Assembly: GCA_029939945.1 (NCBI GenBank)
Contig: JAOZRX010000006.1
Location: 1 to 62,608 of the forward strand
Origin: Candidatus Izemoplasma sp.
GTDB lineage: Bacteria > Bacillota_I > Bacilli_A > Izemoplasmatales > Izemoplasmataceae
DNA: 62,608 nucleotides
Direction: 5' to 3'
Part shown: positions 51,078-60,150 of the stretch, piece by piece
Layout of the letters: each line of letters starts with the position of its first letter
Numbering within the stretch: the first letter of the stretch is position 1
Program-made: the position numbers and the translations under genes
The notes under the pieces: generated by a model
Seen by the model: the letters and a program-made list of their open reading frames with translations, nothing else
Databases searched by the model: none
Told to the model about the DNA's origin: nothing

Positions 51078-52511
51078 ATGGTAGTTTTTAATCAAACGAA
51101 GATTATTTGTACAATTGGACCAGTAAGTGATGATATTAATGTAATGAGAAATTTAATAAATGCTGGAATGGATGTAATGAGAATGAATTTTTCTCATGAG
51201 AATCAAGAAAAACATTTAGTCAGATTGAATGTTTTGAGATCTTTAAATAAGGAATTAAGTACTCATGTGGCGGCTTTGTTAGATACAAAGGGTCCTGAGA
51301 TTAGAACTCATTCATTTGAAAATGGTAAAATTACAATCACTAAAGATGCCGAAGTAATAGTTCATATGGATGAAGTAGTTGGAGATGAATTTAATATTAG
51401 TATTACTTATCCCTATTTATATAAAGATATAGAAATAGGAGAACAAATAGTATTAGATGACGGATATCTTTCTTTAACTGTTAAAGATATTGATGTAACT
51501 AAAAAACTAATAATAACAAGTGCTGACAATACTCACACTATTAAGAATAGAAGAGGGGTTAATGTTCCTGGAGTTAAACTTCAATTAGACTTCATATCAG
51601 ACAAAGATAAATCTGATATTATATGGGGATGTAAAAATAACGTTGATTTTATAGCTGCATCTTTTGTTAGAAGAGCTAGTGATGTTCTTGAAATTAGAAA
51701 AATAATGAAAGAGAATAACAACGAGAATATTCAAATTATTTCTAAAATAGAAAATAAAGAGGGTGTTGACAATATCGATGCTATCATCGATGTATCAGAT
51801 GGTATTATGATTGCACGTGGAGATTTAGGCGTTGAAGTACCTGCTGAAGATGTACCCGTAATTCAAAAATATATTATTGAGAGATGCCATAATTTAGGTA
51901 AAGTTAGTGTTACAGCTACTCAAATGCTTGAATCAATGATTATGCATCCAAGACCAACTAGAGCCGAAGTAAGTGATGTAGCTAATGCTATTTATGATGG
52001 AACAGATGCCATTATGCTAAGTGGTGAAAGTGCTGTTGGACTATATCCAATAGAATCTGTTGAAGTAATGGGTAACATTGCAAAAAAGATTGAGTCTCTA
52101 GTGGATAGAAGTGTACTAATAAAAAGAGCTAATAAGGAAAGTTCAGGTAAAGAAAATATTGAGATATCAATTGCTTTAAGTGTTGCACATACAGTAATGC
52201 AAAGTGATATAGAAATTATTATTGCACCTACAGTTAGTGGTAATACAGCAAGACTAATCTCTAAATATAGACCTAATACAAGAATTGTAGCTTTAACACC
52301 TTCTGCGGATATAGCAAGAAGTCTTGCTCTTCATAGCGGTGTAGAAGCGAGAGTATTTAATTTAACAAAAAATACAGAAGAGATGATTAACAAAGCAATT
52401 CAATTAGCTGAAAATGAGTATAATTGTGTAGAAGGATGTAGAATTATTGTAACTGGAGGATTCCCATTAGGATCTCCTACGAATTTTTTAAGAATAGAAA
52501 AGATGAAATAA
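51078..52511 (+). CDS. pyk: Pyruvate kinase
   Basis: Makes pyruvate and ATP from phosphoenolpyruvate. The 477-residue protein opens with TKIICTIGPVS, has MRMNFSHEN, LLDTKGPEIRT, IARGDLGVEVP and the VTATQMLESMI block near the active site. It lacks the C-terminal PEP-utiliser extension of Bacillus pyk, so its length is that of the short form. TAGGAG, which includes the pfkA stop, is the ribosome binding site for the ATG at 51078. Cotranscribed with pfkA and followed by a terminator. Confidence 0.97.
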   Translation: MVVFNQTKIICTIGPVSDDINVMRNLINAGMDVMRMNFSHENQEKHLVRLNVLRSLNKELSTHVAALLDTKGPEIRTHSFENGKITITKDAEVIVHMDEVVGDEFNISITYPYLYKDIEIGEQIVLDDGYLSLTVKDIDVTKKLIITSADNTHTIKNRRGVNVPGVKLQLDFISDKDKSDIIWGCKNNVDFIAASFVRRASDVLEIRKIMKENNNENIQIISKIENKEGVDNIDAIIDVSDGIMIARGDLGVEVPAEDVPVIQKYIIERCHNLGKVSVTATQMLESMIMHPRPTRAEVSDVANAIYDGTDAIMLSGESAVGLYPIESVEVMGNIAKKIESLVDRSVLIKRANKESSGKENIEISIALSVAHTVMQSDIEIIIAPTVSGNTARLISKYRPNTRIVALTPSADIARSLALHSGVEARVFNLTKNTEEMINKAIQLAENEYNCVEGCRIIVTGGFPLGSPTNFLRIEKMK

Positions 52512-52538
52512 CCTTAACTTTTGTTAAGGTTTTTTATT
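52511..52538 (+). terminator. Terminator of pfkA-pyk
   Basis: The stem AACCTTAAC, loop TTTT, GTTAAGGTT is followed by TTTT. Confidence 0.85.
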
Positions 52539-52575
52539 TGGACCAAATTAATTACAATTATTTTTAATAAAATTC

Positions 52576-52604
52576 TTTACAAGCTATATATTATATGCTA
52601 CTAT
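52576..52604 (+). promoter_or_regulatory. Promoter of the PadR operon
   Basis: TTTACA (52576-52581), a 17-base spacer and TACTAT (52599-52604) with TGC before the -10. Two direct copies of TATATRCTACTAT (around 52592 and 52610) overlap it and could be regulator sites. Confidence 0.6.
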
Positions 52605-52643
52605 ACATTATATACTACTATTCAATGTAAAGGAGGTAACAAT

Positions 52644-52964
52644 ATGGGTGCACAATTAAAAAAAGGTGTTTTAGATCTTGTAGTATTAAGTAAAATAAGT
52701 GAAAAAGATACCTACGGATATGATATATATCAGGAGATTAACAGGAATTTAGGTATTAGTGAAAGTACTATTTATCCTATATTAAGGAAGTTTATTAGAG
52801 AAGGCTACTGTGAGACATACTTAAGAGAGTCTTCGGGAGGACCACCACGTAAATACTTTAGAATCACTTTAAAAGGTGAGAACGTCCTAGGTGACATGAA
52901 AGATGATTGGCGTAGATTTGAAAAGGTTGTAAATATATTGATAAGAGGTGACAGATATGAATAA
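52644..52964 (+). CDS. PadR family transcriptional regulator
   Basis: A 106-residue winged-helix regulator. The PadR pattern is clear: GVLDLVVLSKISEKDTYGYDI, the recognition helix ISESTIYPILRKFIREGY, the wing GGPPRKYFRIT and a short dimerisation helix WRRFEKVV. The start at 52644 follows a perfect AAGGAGG; an upstream in-frame codon lies before the promoter. It overlaps the DUF1700 gene by 8 bases, a very common pair in Bacillota, and probably represses the operon, including itself. Confidence 0.92.
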   Translation: MGAQLKKGVLDLVVLSKISEKDTYGYDIYQEINRNLGISESTIYPILRKFIREGYCETYLRESSGGPPRKYFRITLKGENVLGDMKDDWRRFEKVVNILIRGDRYE

Positions 52965-54462
52965 ATTAGATTTTTTAAGAAGATTAAACAAAGAATTAGG
53001 AATGTTAGATGAACAAGAAAAGAGAGAGATACTAGCATTCTATGAAGAGAGATTCTATTCAGGAACTATTTATGAGAATAAAACTGAAGAAGAGGTTATT
53101 TCAGAATTAGAAACTCCAGAAGTAATTGCTAGAAATGTATTAGAAGAGTACGGGGTAAGTCCAAAATATGTAAAAACTAAAGAAGAAAGATATACTGGAA
53201 TTGATTCTTCCAAGTTGATTATTTTAGTATTATTTGATATATTTATCGCTTCATGGTTGATTCCAACGCTATATTCAATAGTTGTTGCAATATTTGGATC
53301 TTCACTTTCATATATTGGATTATTTGGACTAATGTTTGGTGAGCAAACTGTAACTGAAGAATTCTTATTTGCATTCGGAACAGCAGCTTATATCCTATTA
53401 TTCTTATTTGGATTAGTTGTATTAGAACTTACATTATATGTTACTAAGAAAATTATTATATATCATTTGAACGTTCTAAAATTTAAGAATAGAGATAAAA
53501 TTTCAAGAAAATTACACAGATTTAGTGTTGATGGCTGGTTTAAAAGACACAGAACTGCGAATACATTGAAAACAGTTTTCTTCGTAGGAGCTTTAGTAGC
53601 ACTAGTTTACTCAGGGTATAATTTATTCAAAGGTGAAGTAAGTATGATAGATCAATTCACAAATACTACACAGATAACCGATGTGTATAGTGAAGATTTA
53701 AGTACTGATATCGCAGGCGATTTAGCTTGGGATATCGTAACTGATTTTGAAAACATGCAAGTTGAGATTATACCTGTATTAGGGACAGAATTAGTAGTTA
53801 CTCATAAATATGTAGAGTCAGAGGATTTTGAAATTGATATTAATATAGAAACAAATACACTAACAATTTCAAATGATTTTCCAAACGTATCTTTCTGGTT
53901 TGATATTGATTCATTATACTCAATATTTGGAGAAGGCAATGTTGTCTATATTGAAGTTCCTGTAGATTTAATTCTAGATGACGTTGATGTTGATACAATG
54001 AATGGTGCTGTTACTTTAATTGATGTTGAAGTTAAAACATTAGATATTACAACATTGAATGGAGCAATTCGTTTAGATTCTATCACTGTTGGTGGAAATG
54101 TTAATGTTGAAACATCAAATGGTGAAATCTATATTAAAGAAGTAGTTGGATCGTATGAGTTAGTTGCTAGAACATCAAATGGAAGAATCATTCTTAGAGA
54201 CTTAGAATTTATTTACTATGGGTTGGATACATCAAACGGTGGAATCGATTTAAAGAACTTAAATGTTGAAAATCAAGATGGTTTAGAATTGATTGCTGAT
54301 ACATCAAATGGATCTATTGAGTTAGTTGATGTATATGTTAAAGATGTACAATTAGACACATCAAATGGAGACATTGATTATCATAATGAAGATTCAACAT
54401 TTGAATTAGATAATTTTGAGGCAGATACAAGTAATGGAGATGTTTCAGAAAATATAGATTAA
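52957..54462 (+). CDS. DUF1700 (HAAS) and DUF4097 domain membrane protein
   Basis: A 501-residue protein. Residues 1-~75 are the HAAS/DUF1700 helical module (MNKLDFLRRLNKELGML, then YYEERF-like AFYEERFYSG), a signalling domain coupled to PadR. Three to four membrane helices follow (near 92-125, 140-165 and 206-225). Residues ~225-501 are a DUF4097-type right-handed beta-helix, in which TSNG recurs six times every ~20-25 residues, as in TSNGEIYIKEV and TSNGSIELVDV. The domain is probably extracytoplasmic. GAGGTG precedes the ATG at 52957. Function is unknown; envelope-stress sensing is plausible. Confidence 0.88.
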   Translation: MNKLDFLRRLNKELGMLDEQEKREILAFYEERFYSGTIYENKTEEEVISELETPEVIARNVLEEYGVSPKYVKTKEERYTGIDSSKLIILVLFDIFIASWLIPTLYSIVVAIFGSSLSYIGLFGLMFGEQTVTEEFLFAFGTAAYILLFLFGLVVLELTLYVTKKIIIYHLNVLKFKNRDKISRKLHRFSVDGWFKRHRTANTLKTVFFVGALVALVYSGYNLFKGEVSMIDQFTNTTQITDVYSEDLSTDIAGDLAWDIVTDFENMQVEIIPVLGTELVVTHKYVESEDFEIDINIETNTLTISNDFPNVSFWFDIDSLYSIFGEGNVVYIEVPVDLILDDVDVDTMNGAVTLIDVEVKTLDITTLNGAIRLDSITVGGNVNVETSNGEIYIKEVVGSYELVARTSNGRIILRDLEFIYYGLDTSNGGIDLKNLNVENQDGLELIADTSNGSIELVDVYVKDVQLDTSNGDIDYHNEDSTFELDNFEADTSNGDVSENID

Positions 54463-54475
54463 TTGATTTAACTAC

Positions 54476-54504
54476 TTGAATTATAATAAAAACAATGGTA
54501 TTAT
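54476..54504 (+). promoter_or_regulatory. Promoter of the RND exporter operon
   Basis: TTGAAT (54476-54481), a 17-base spacer and TATTAT (54499-54504). The predicted start point falls inside the palindrome at 54506-54533. Confidence 0.55.
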
Positions 54505-54505
54505 T

Positions 54506-54533
54506 AATACCGACCGAACATTCGGTCGGTATT
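54506..54533. promoter_or_regulatory. TetR-type operator upstream of the RND exporter
   Basis: A 13-base perfect inverted repeat (arm AATACCGACCGAA, two-base centre CA) contains the CCGACC...GGTCGG core common to TetR repressors of efflux genes. The TetR gene at the end of this operon is its likely binder. It could also act as a hairpin ending the upstream transcript, since TTTTT follows. Confidence 0.75.
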
Positions 54534-54562
54534 TTTTATAATATAAAGGACAGGTGAATTAA

Positions 54563-57500
54563 ATGAAAAATTTAGCAAAATATTCAGTAGAAAGAGCAAT
54601 CACAATTTTTATGGCAGTTACTATAGTTGCGATATTTGGTGTTGTATCTTTTACAAGACTTACAACAGATTTATTTCCAAGTATGAACATCCCTTATGCA
54701 GTTGTTGTTACGACATATATTGGAGCAAGCCCAGATGAGGTTGAAGAAATAGTTGCAAAACCCCTAGAAGAGGCTTTTGCAACTACTACAAATATTAAGA
54801 ATTTAACATCGATATCTCAAGAAAATGTTTCTATCATTATGTTAGAATTCCAAAGTGAAGCTAATATGGATAGTGCAGTTATTGAAATGAGAGAAAATTT
54901 AGACATGGTATTACCATATCTTCCTGAAGAAGTTGGTAATCCAATGATTATAAAAATTAATCCTAATTTGATGCCAGTTATGCAGTTTAGTGTATCAAAA
55001 GAAGGATTAACTCAACAAGAATTAACACAATTTGTTGATGAAGAAGTATTACCTCAAGTCGAAAGAATTGGAGGTGTAGCAAGTGTTTCTGTGAGTGGTG
55101 CATATGAATCTGAGATAAGTGTTATTTTAGATGATGCAGCAATCGCTACACTAAACGCAGATATTTCCGCTATGCTTTTGTTGGTTGATCCACTGGATGA
55201 TGAAGAAGATATTCAATTAGACAAAGAGATGATTTCAACAATATTGCAGGCTCAAAACTTTGAATTTCCTGTTGGATATGTTAATGTTGAAGGCGTTAAC
55301 TATTTAGTTAGAGTTGGAGACGAATTTGAAGATTTAGATGATATTAAGAATCTATTATTATTTGATTTAGGACCATTCAAAGTAACTCTTGATGATCTTG
55401 CAGATGTAACTTTCGTAAATGCAAATGATAAAGAATACTCCAAAGTAAATGGTGATAACGCAATTACATTAACAGTTCAAAAGAGTAGTAACTATGCTAC
55501 TACAGATGTAACAGAAGAAATAATTTCTGTTATGAGTGGACTTGAAGATTTAGAAGATCTTGATTTTACTGTTTTATTAGATCAAGGGGAATATATTAAT
55601 CAAGCAACAGGTAGTGTAATAAATAACTTAATATATGGTGCCGTTCTTGCCGTAATTATCCTATTTGTTTTCTTAAGAGATTTAAAAGCTACATTTATTG
55701 TTGGTGTTGCTATCCCAATTAGTTTATTATTCGCAATAGTCCTTATTTACTTATCAGGTATTACCTTGAATATTGTTTCCTTAGGTGGTCTTGCTTTAGG
55801 TATTGGTATGTTAGTAGATAACTCAATCGTAGTTATGGAAAATATATTTAGATTAAAAAAAGAAGGATTATCGAGTAAAGAAGCTGCTATAAAGGGAACA
55901 GCACAAGTTGGTGGAGCAATTACTGCTTCAACATTAACAACAATTAGTGTGTTTATCCCGATTATCTTTATTGAAGGATTTATTAAAGAAATCTTTATTC
56001 AAATGGCACTAACAATTACATTTAGTTTATTAGCTTCATTAATGATGGCACTTACTTTAGTACCAAGTATATCTTCAAGAATCTTTAATGAAAAAAGTAG
56101 CACTAAAAAAGATTCGCCTGGATTAGAAAAAATGAAGAATCTATATGAAAAAGTATTTAAGGCTTCATTTAAATATAAATTTATTTTATTACCAGCAGTA
56201 CTATTGTTATTTATTGGATCAATATTCTTAGCAAGTATTAATGGATTTGAGTATTTCCCTGCATCAGACGAGGGACAATTATCAATAACTGTAAATAATC
56301 CAACAAGTAATCCATTGAGTTTTGATGATTTTGTCGACTTACTAGATGATCTTAACGATGATATATTATTATACGATTATGTTGAAACTGTAGGAATCAC
56401 CTTAGGATCAAATCGAGCTATGTTCCTAAGTATTACCGATATTGATGGAGCAACAGTTAATGTTATTTTGGATGATGATAGAGACTTAAGTACGTCTGAA
56501 ATTCAAGGGGTTTTAACAGAATTACTAGATGATGATTTCTCTGAAATCGAGTATTCGATTTCAGGATCTCAAGATATGACTCAAGCATTTACAGGTAGTG
56601 GTATTCAAATTCAATTATCTGGATACGACTTAACTACATTAAAAGAAGAAGCAATAAAAATTACAACTATATTATCTGATGTTGAAGGATTAATTGATAT
56701 TGATAATGGTGTTGGTAAAGAATCAGATGAAATAAAAATCACAGTAGATAAAGCAGAAGCCATCAAATATGGAATTACGACTGCTCAAGTAATGGGAGTA
56801 GTAGCAATGTCTTTATCAGGTGAAGAAGTCGTGACTAAGCTATCAATGAGTGGTGAATTGTATGATATATATGTATATGATCAATTCTCTAATAGTGCAG
56901 ATACAGTTTATTCAATAATTGATATTGAAAACTTTGTTGCCGGTGTAAATATGATGGATCCTATGGACATAATTACTGTAGGAGAAATTGCAACAGTAGA
57001 GATTATAAAAGGATTTACTACAATTAATAGAGAAAATGGATCAAGAGTATTAACTGTTTCTGCTGGATTCGCAGAAGGATATAATGCTAGTTTAGTAAGT
57101 ATCGATGTAGAAAATGCGTTAGAAGATTATGAATTACCTGTTGGATACGAATATGTTATTCAAGGTGAAAATGAAGAAATTATGGAAGCATTTGGAGTAT
57201 TAGGATTAGCTGTATTACTTGGTATAGTGTTAATCTACATGATTATGGCTTCTCAGTTCCAATCACTTACATATCCATTCATTATCATGTTTGTTATACC
57301 ACTAGCATTTACAGGTGGATTCTTAATGTTATTCTTCGCAGGTATGCCTGTTAGTGTAGTATCACTAATTGGGTTAATTATCTTAACTGGGGTGGTAGTT
57401 AATAACGGTATAGTTATTGTAGATTACGCCAACCAGTTAAGGAATGAAGGTCTTGAGATAATGGATGCATTACTTGAAGCTGGTCGTACAAGATTAAGAC

Positions 57501-57847
57501 CAGTTATCATGACAGCCTTAACTACAATACTAGCTTTAACAACTATGGCTTTAGCAGTTGGTGAAGGTGCTGAAATGATGCAACCTATGGCAGTAACAAG
57601 TATTGGTGGATTAATTTATGCTACTATGTTAACACTAGTTATTGTTCCTATTATGTATTATATTATTACAAAACATACAACATTGGTTTTAGGAATCGTT
57701 GGTATTGTAGTAATTATCGCAGCAACAATAGTTCCTATCATTATGTTTGGATATTTATGGACAATCTATATTGGTGCACCTCTTGTTTTAGGAATAATAC
57801 TATTATTAGTATTTCTTCCGAAAAGAGGAGTTGAGTTAGTTGAGTAG
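54563..57847 (+). CDS. RND family efflux transporter (SwrC/AcrB-like)
   Basis: A 1094-residue proton-driven exporter with 12 transmembrane helices, two large external loops and internal two-fold symmetry. N-terminal RAITIFMAVTIVAIFG, and helix 4 GGLALGIGMLVDNSIVVMEN are typical; the usual Asp-Asp pair of AcrB (D407-D408) reads Asp-Asn here. The second half has GLIILTGVVVNNGIVIVDY. Likely exports drugs or lipids. No adaptor or outer-membrane channel gene is present, as in the monoderm SwrC and YerP systems. CAGGTGAA is the weak ribosome binding site. Confidence 0.93.
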   Translation: MKNLAKYSVERAITIFMAVTIVAIFGVVSFTRLTTDLFPSMNIPYAVVVTTYIGASPDEVEEIVAKPLEEAFATTTNIKNLTSISQENVSIIMLEFQSEANMDSAVIEMRENLDMVLPYLPEEVGNPMIIKINPNLMPVMQFSVSKEGLTQQELTQFVDEEVLPQVERIGGVASVSVSGAYESEISVILDDAAIATLNADISAMLLLVDPLDDEEDIQLDKEMISTILQAQNFEFPVGYVNVEGVNYLVRVGDEFEDLDDIKNLLLFDLGPFKVTLDDLADVTFVNANDKEYSKVNGDNAITLTVQKSSNYATTDVTEEIISVMSGLEDLEDLDFTVLLDQGEYINQATGSVINNLIYGAVLAVIILFVFLRDLKATFIVGVAIPISLLFAIVLIYLSGITLNIVSLGGLALGIGMLVDNSIVVMENIFRLKKEGLSSKEAAIKGTAQVGGAITASTLTTISVFIPIIFIEGFIKEIFIQMALTITFSLLASLMMALTLVPSISSRIFNEKSSTKKDSPGLEKMKNLYEKVFKASFKYKFILLPAVLLLFIGSIFLASINGFEYFPASDEGQLSITVNNPTSNPLSFDDFVDLLDDLNDDILLYDYVETVGITLGSNRAMFLSITDIDGATVNVILDDDRDLSTSEIQGVLTELLDDDFSEIEYSISGSQDMTQAFTGSGIQIQLSGYDLTTLKEEAIKITTILSDVEGLIDIDNGVGKESDEIKITVDKAEAIKYGITTAQVMGVVAMSLSGEEVVTKLSMSGELYDIYVYDQFSNSADTVYSIIDIENFVAGVNMMDPMDIITVGEIATVEIIKGFTTINRENGSRVLTVSAGFAEGYNASLVSIDVENALEDYELPVGYEYVIQGENEEIMEAFGVLGLAVLLGIVLIYMIMASQFQSLTYPFIIMFVIPLAFTGGFLMLFFAGMPVSVVSLIGLIILTGVVVNNGIVIVDYANQLRNEGLEIMDALLEAGRTRLRPVIMTALTTILALTTMALAVGEGAEMMQPMAVTSIGGLIYATMLTLVIVPIMYYIITKHTTLVLGIVGIVVIIAATIVPIIMFGYLWTIYIGAPLVLGIILLLVFLPKRGVELVE

Positions 57848-58424
57848 AAAAGATGAGATTTTAGAGGCTGTAATTTCGAAATTTCAAGATGAAGGATTCT
57901 CAACTAATTTAACTATTTCCCAAATAGCGAAAAAAGTAGATATAGGAAAAAGCACTATTTACGAGTATTTTAAGACAAAAGATGATGTTTTTAAGGAAGC
58001 TTTAATAAAAATAGCTAAAGAAGGTATTGAAGATGTTTCAAACATTGAAAATATCGAAGCACTAAACTTTGAAGAAGCATTTAAAGCTCAGTTTTCTAAA
58101 ATATTAGAGGTATCAGACAAGAGTAAGGTAGTATACCAATTATTCTTAAAAGACTTTGTTCATCGTATGCCTAGCTCTATAAGGGAAGAATTAAGAGGGC
58201 AAATGGATGAAGCAAGAGAAATTATTGAGAAGAGATTTATCCTAATATTTATCAAAGGAGTAGGAGAAAAACTAATAAATATTGAACCTAATCCTACGAG
58301 TAACATTGTTTTTTCAAGTTTGATTGTTGGAGCTATCATTAGGTATTCTAATAGTGGAACTGATATTGAACTAGATGATTTTGTTAATAAGATTTATGAA
58401 ACAGTTATTAAGTTAGGTAATTAA
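57840..58424 (+). CDS. TetR family regulator of the RND exporter
   Basis: A 194-residue repressor. Residues ~5-50 form the HTH: DEILEAVISKFQDEGFSTNL, then IAKKVDIGKSTIYEYFKTKDDVF. Start is TTG at 57840, overlapping the exporter stop, with GAGGAG nine bases upstream. The C-terminal part binds an unknown ligand. Being the last gene of the exporter operon and next to a perfect GGTCGG-type operator at the front, it probably represses it. Confidence 0.88.
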   Translation: MSRKDEILEAVISKFQDEGFSTNLTISQIAKKVDIGKSTIYEYFKTKDDVFKEALIKIAKEGIEDVSNIENIEALNFEEAFKAQFSKILEVSDKSKVVYQLFLKDFVHRMPSSIREELRGQMDEAREIIEKRFILIFIKGVGEKLINIEPNPTSNIVFSSLIVGAIIRYSNSGTDIELDDFVNKIYETVIKLGN

Positions 58425-58429
58425 ACATA

Positions 58430-58462
58430 AAAAAAGATATCTTCTTAATTGATATCTTTTTT
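58430..58462. terminator. Bidirectional terminator
   Basis: The stem AAAAAAGATATC, loop TTCTTAATT, GATATCTTTTTT lies between the convergent TetR and radical SAM genes. Confidence 0.85.
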
Positions 58463-60073
58463 AGTTTCAAAGTATATATTAGAAAAATTCTCATAAAGAA
58501 CAACAAAATATTGATTCTTGTGTTTAGTAATAGCGGAGTGTTTATAAAGCTTATTAGTGCTTATACCGCTAGTTTTAGCTATTTCGCTCAACACAATATT
58601 CTTTTCTTCCTTAGTTATTCTTTCCTCCCAAAAAATCTTTGGTTTTATCTTAGAACGAAGTAAGTAGTCTTTTTTTAGAGTGAAGATAATATCATCACAG
58701 TTAATAAAACTAAATAATCTTTTATATACGTCTTCTACTTGATAGCCCTTAAAAGAATATTTATTTGTTATATAGTGTTCTCCAATTAATTTGAAGAAGT
58801 TATAGGGATTTTTAGTATTTATAATATAAGCTAATAAGTTTTTACCGAAATAGCCTTTATTATGATAAATATCTAACATATGTTCTACTAAATGAATCTC
58901 TTTTACATCAATACATGATAAAGAATCATTTGATAATATTTGGTATGGAGATTCTTCATTATAAACATAGTTATATTTACTTGCTTCTCTTCTGATTTTA
59001 GTACCCTTCAACATCTTTAAGAAGCCTAATTGAAGCTCTTTTGCTTCTAAATTAAATACTTCATTAAATGTATTGATAAAAGAAGATAAATTTTCTTTAG
59101 GAAGCCCTGCAATTAAATCTAAATGCAGATCAATAATACCCTTATCTTGAATTAATCTTATATTTTCAAAAAGTTTTTCTTTATCTTGGAAACGATCTAC
59201 TAAAAGATTGGTTTCATAGTTAGTTGATTGGATTCCGATTTCAAATCTAAATAACTTTTTAGGAGCGTACTCATTTAGATATTCAATTATCTTCTTATCG
59301 AGAATATCACCAGTTATTTCAAATTGAAATACAGTAGAGGAGTTAGTATTTTCGATAATGAAAGCAAATAACTCTAATGTTTTCTTATTCGCGTTGAAGG
59401 TTCTATCTAAGAATTTAATTGTTTTACTTCCCTTACTCATTAAGTAAAGTATTGATTCCTTTACCTTATCCATATCAAAGAATCTAACTTTCTTTTCAAG
59501 AGATGATAAACAGTAACTACAGTTAAATGGGCATCCTCTACTAGTTTCAATATATGATATCTTATTCTTGATGTGTGCCAAGTCATCATCAAAGAAATAT
59601 GGTAATTTTAGATTATCTAAATTATCTATTTCTAATAAAGGAGTATGAGAAATTCTTCCTTCTTTTAAATAGATTAGATTTGATATGCTGCTAACGTCTT
59701 CATTATCTTCGATTGAATGTAATAAGGAATTAAAAGCAAGTTCACCCTCTCCCTTTATAATATAGTCTACATTATGCTTATTTATAAAATCAGCAGACTC
59801 ATAACTAACTTCTGGACCACCGATTATAATCTTAGAGCCTTCTAGAGATAACTCTTTCAATATTTTTATAAATAAGGAAATATTCCAAATATAGATACTC
59901 ATCCCTAAAACATCAGGATTATAGTCTTCAATATCTCTTATAATAGTACTTATATCGTCCTTGATTGTATATTCAAAGATATCAACATCAAAATCACTGT
60001 TTGCTTTTAAAAGCCTAACAGCGTTATTAGTGTGGATATATTTAGCGTTTATGCTTACTAAAAGTATTTTCAT
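58445..60073 (-). CDS. B12-binding domain radical SAM protein (DUF4080 type)
   Basis: A 542-residue protein. Residues 1-~130 form a cobalamin-binding-like domain (MKILLVSINAKYIHTNNAV, then GMSIYIWNISL and IIIGGPEVS). The radical SAM core has the 4Fe-4S cysteines Cys181, Cys185 and Cys188 (SRGCPFNCSYC) and FEIGIQSTN. The C-terminal ~170 residues match DUF4080. Cobalamin-dependent members often methylate unreactive carbons, but this family has no assigned substrate. It diverges from uvrB across a compact mirrored promoter. Confidence 0.9.
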   Translation of the reverse strand: MKILLVSINAKYIHTNNAVRLLKANSDFDVDIFEYTIKDDISTIIRDIEDYNPDVLGMSIYIWNISLFIKILKELSLEGSKIIIGGPEVSYESADFINKHNVDYIIKGEGELAFNSLLHSIEDNEDVSSISNLIYLKEGRISHTPLLEIDNLDNLKLPYFFDDDLAHIKNKISYIETSRGCPFNCSYCLSSLEKKVRFFDMDKVKESILYLMSKGSKTIKFLDRTFNANKKTLELFAFIIENTNSSTVFQFEITGDILDKKIIEYLNEYAPKKLFRFEIGIQSTNYETNLLVDRFQDKEKLFENIRLIQDKGIIDLHLDLIAGLPKENLSSFINTFNEVFNLEAKELQLGFLKMLKGTKIRREASKYNYVYNEESPYQILSNDSLSCIDVKEIHLVEHMLDIYHNKGYFGKNLLAYIINTKNPYNFFKLIGEHYITNKYSFKGYQVEDVYKRLFSFINCDDIIFTLKKDYLLRSKIKPKIFWEERITKEEKNIVLSEIAKTSGISTNKLYKHSAITKHKNQYFVVLYENFSNIYFETKKDIN

Positions 60074-60087
60074 ATTATCACCGAGTA

Positions 60088-60132
60088 TATTTTATCACAT
60101 TAGTGTATTAAAATATATGATGTGGTAAAATA
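60088..60132. promoter_or_regulatory. Mirrored divergent promoters of the radical SAM gene and uvrB
   Basis: Arms TATTTTATCACAT (60088-60100) and ATGTGGTAAAATA (60120-60132) are inverse at 12 of 13 positions. Each contains a candidate -10, TAAAAT on the plus strand and TAAAAT/TATACT on the minus strand. The symmetry looks like two facing promoters rather than a single operator, though an operator cannot be excluded. Confidence 0.5.
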
Positions 60133-60150
60133 TAATAGGTGGTGATTATC

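Noticed and set aside
54506-54533. Palindrome as only a terminator of the DUF4097 gene
   Set aside because: A two-base centre makes a poor loop, and the GGTCGG core with a TetR gene in the same operon suits an operator better; a dual role remains possible.
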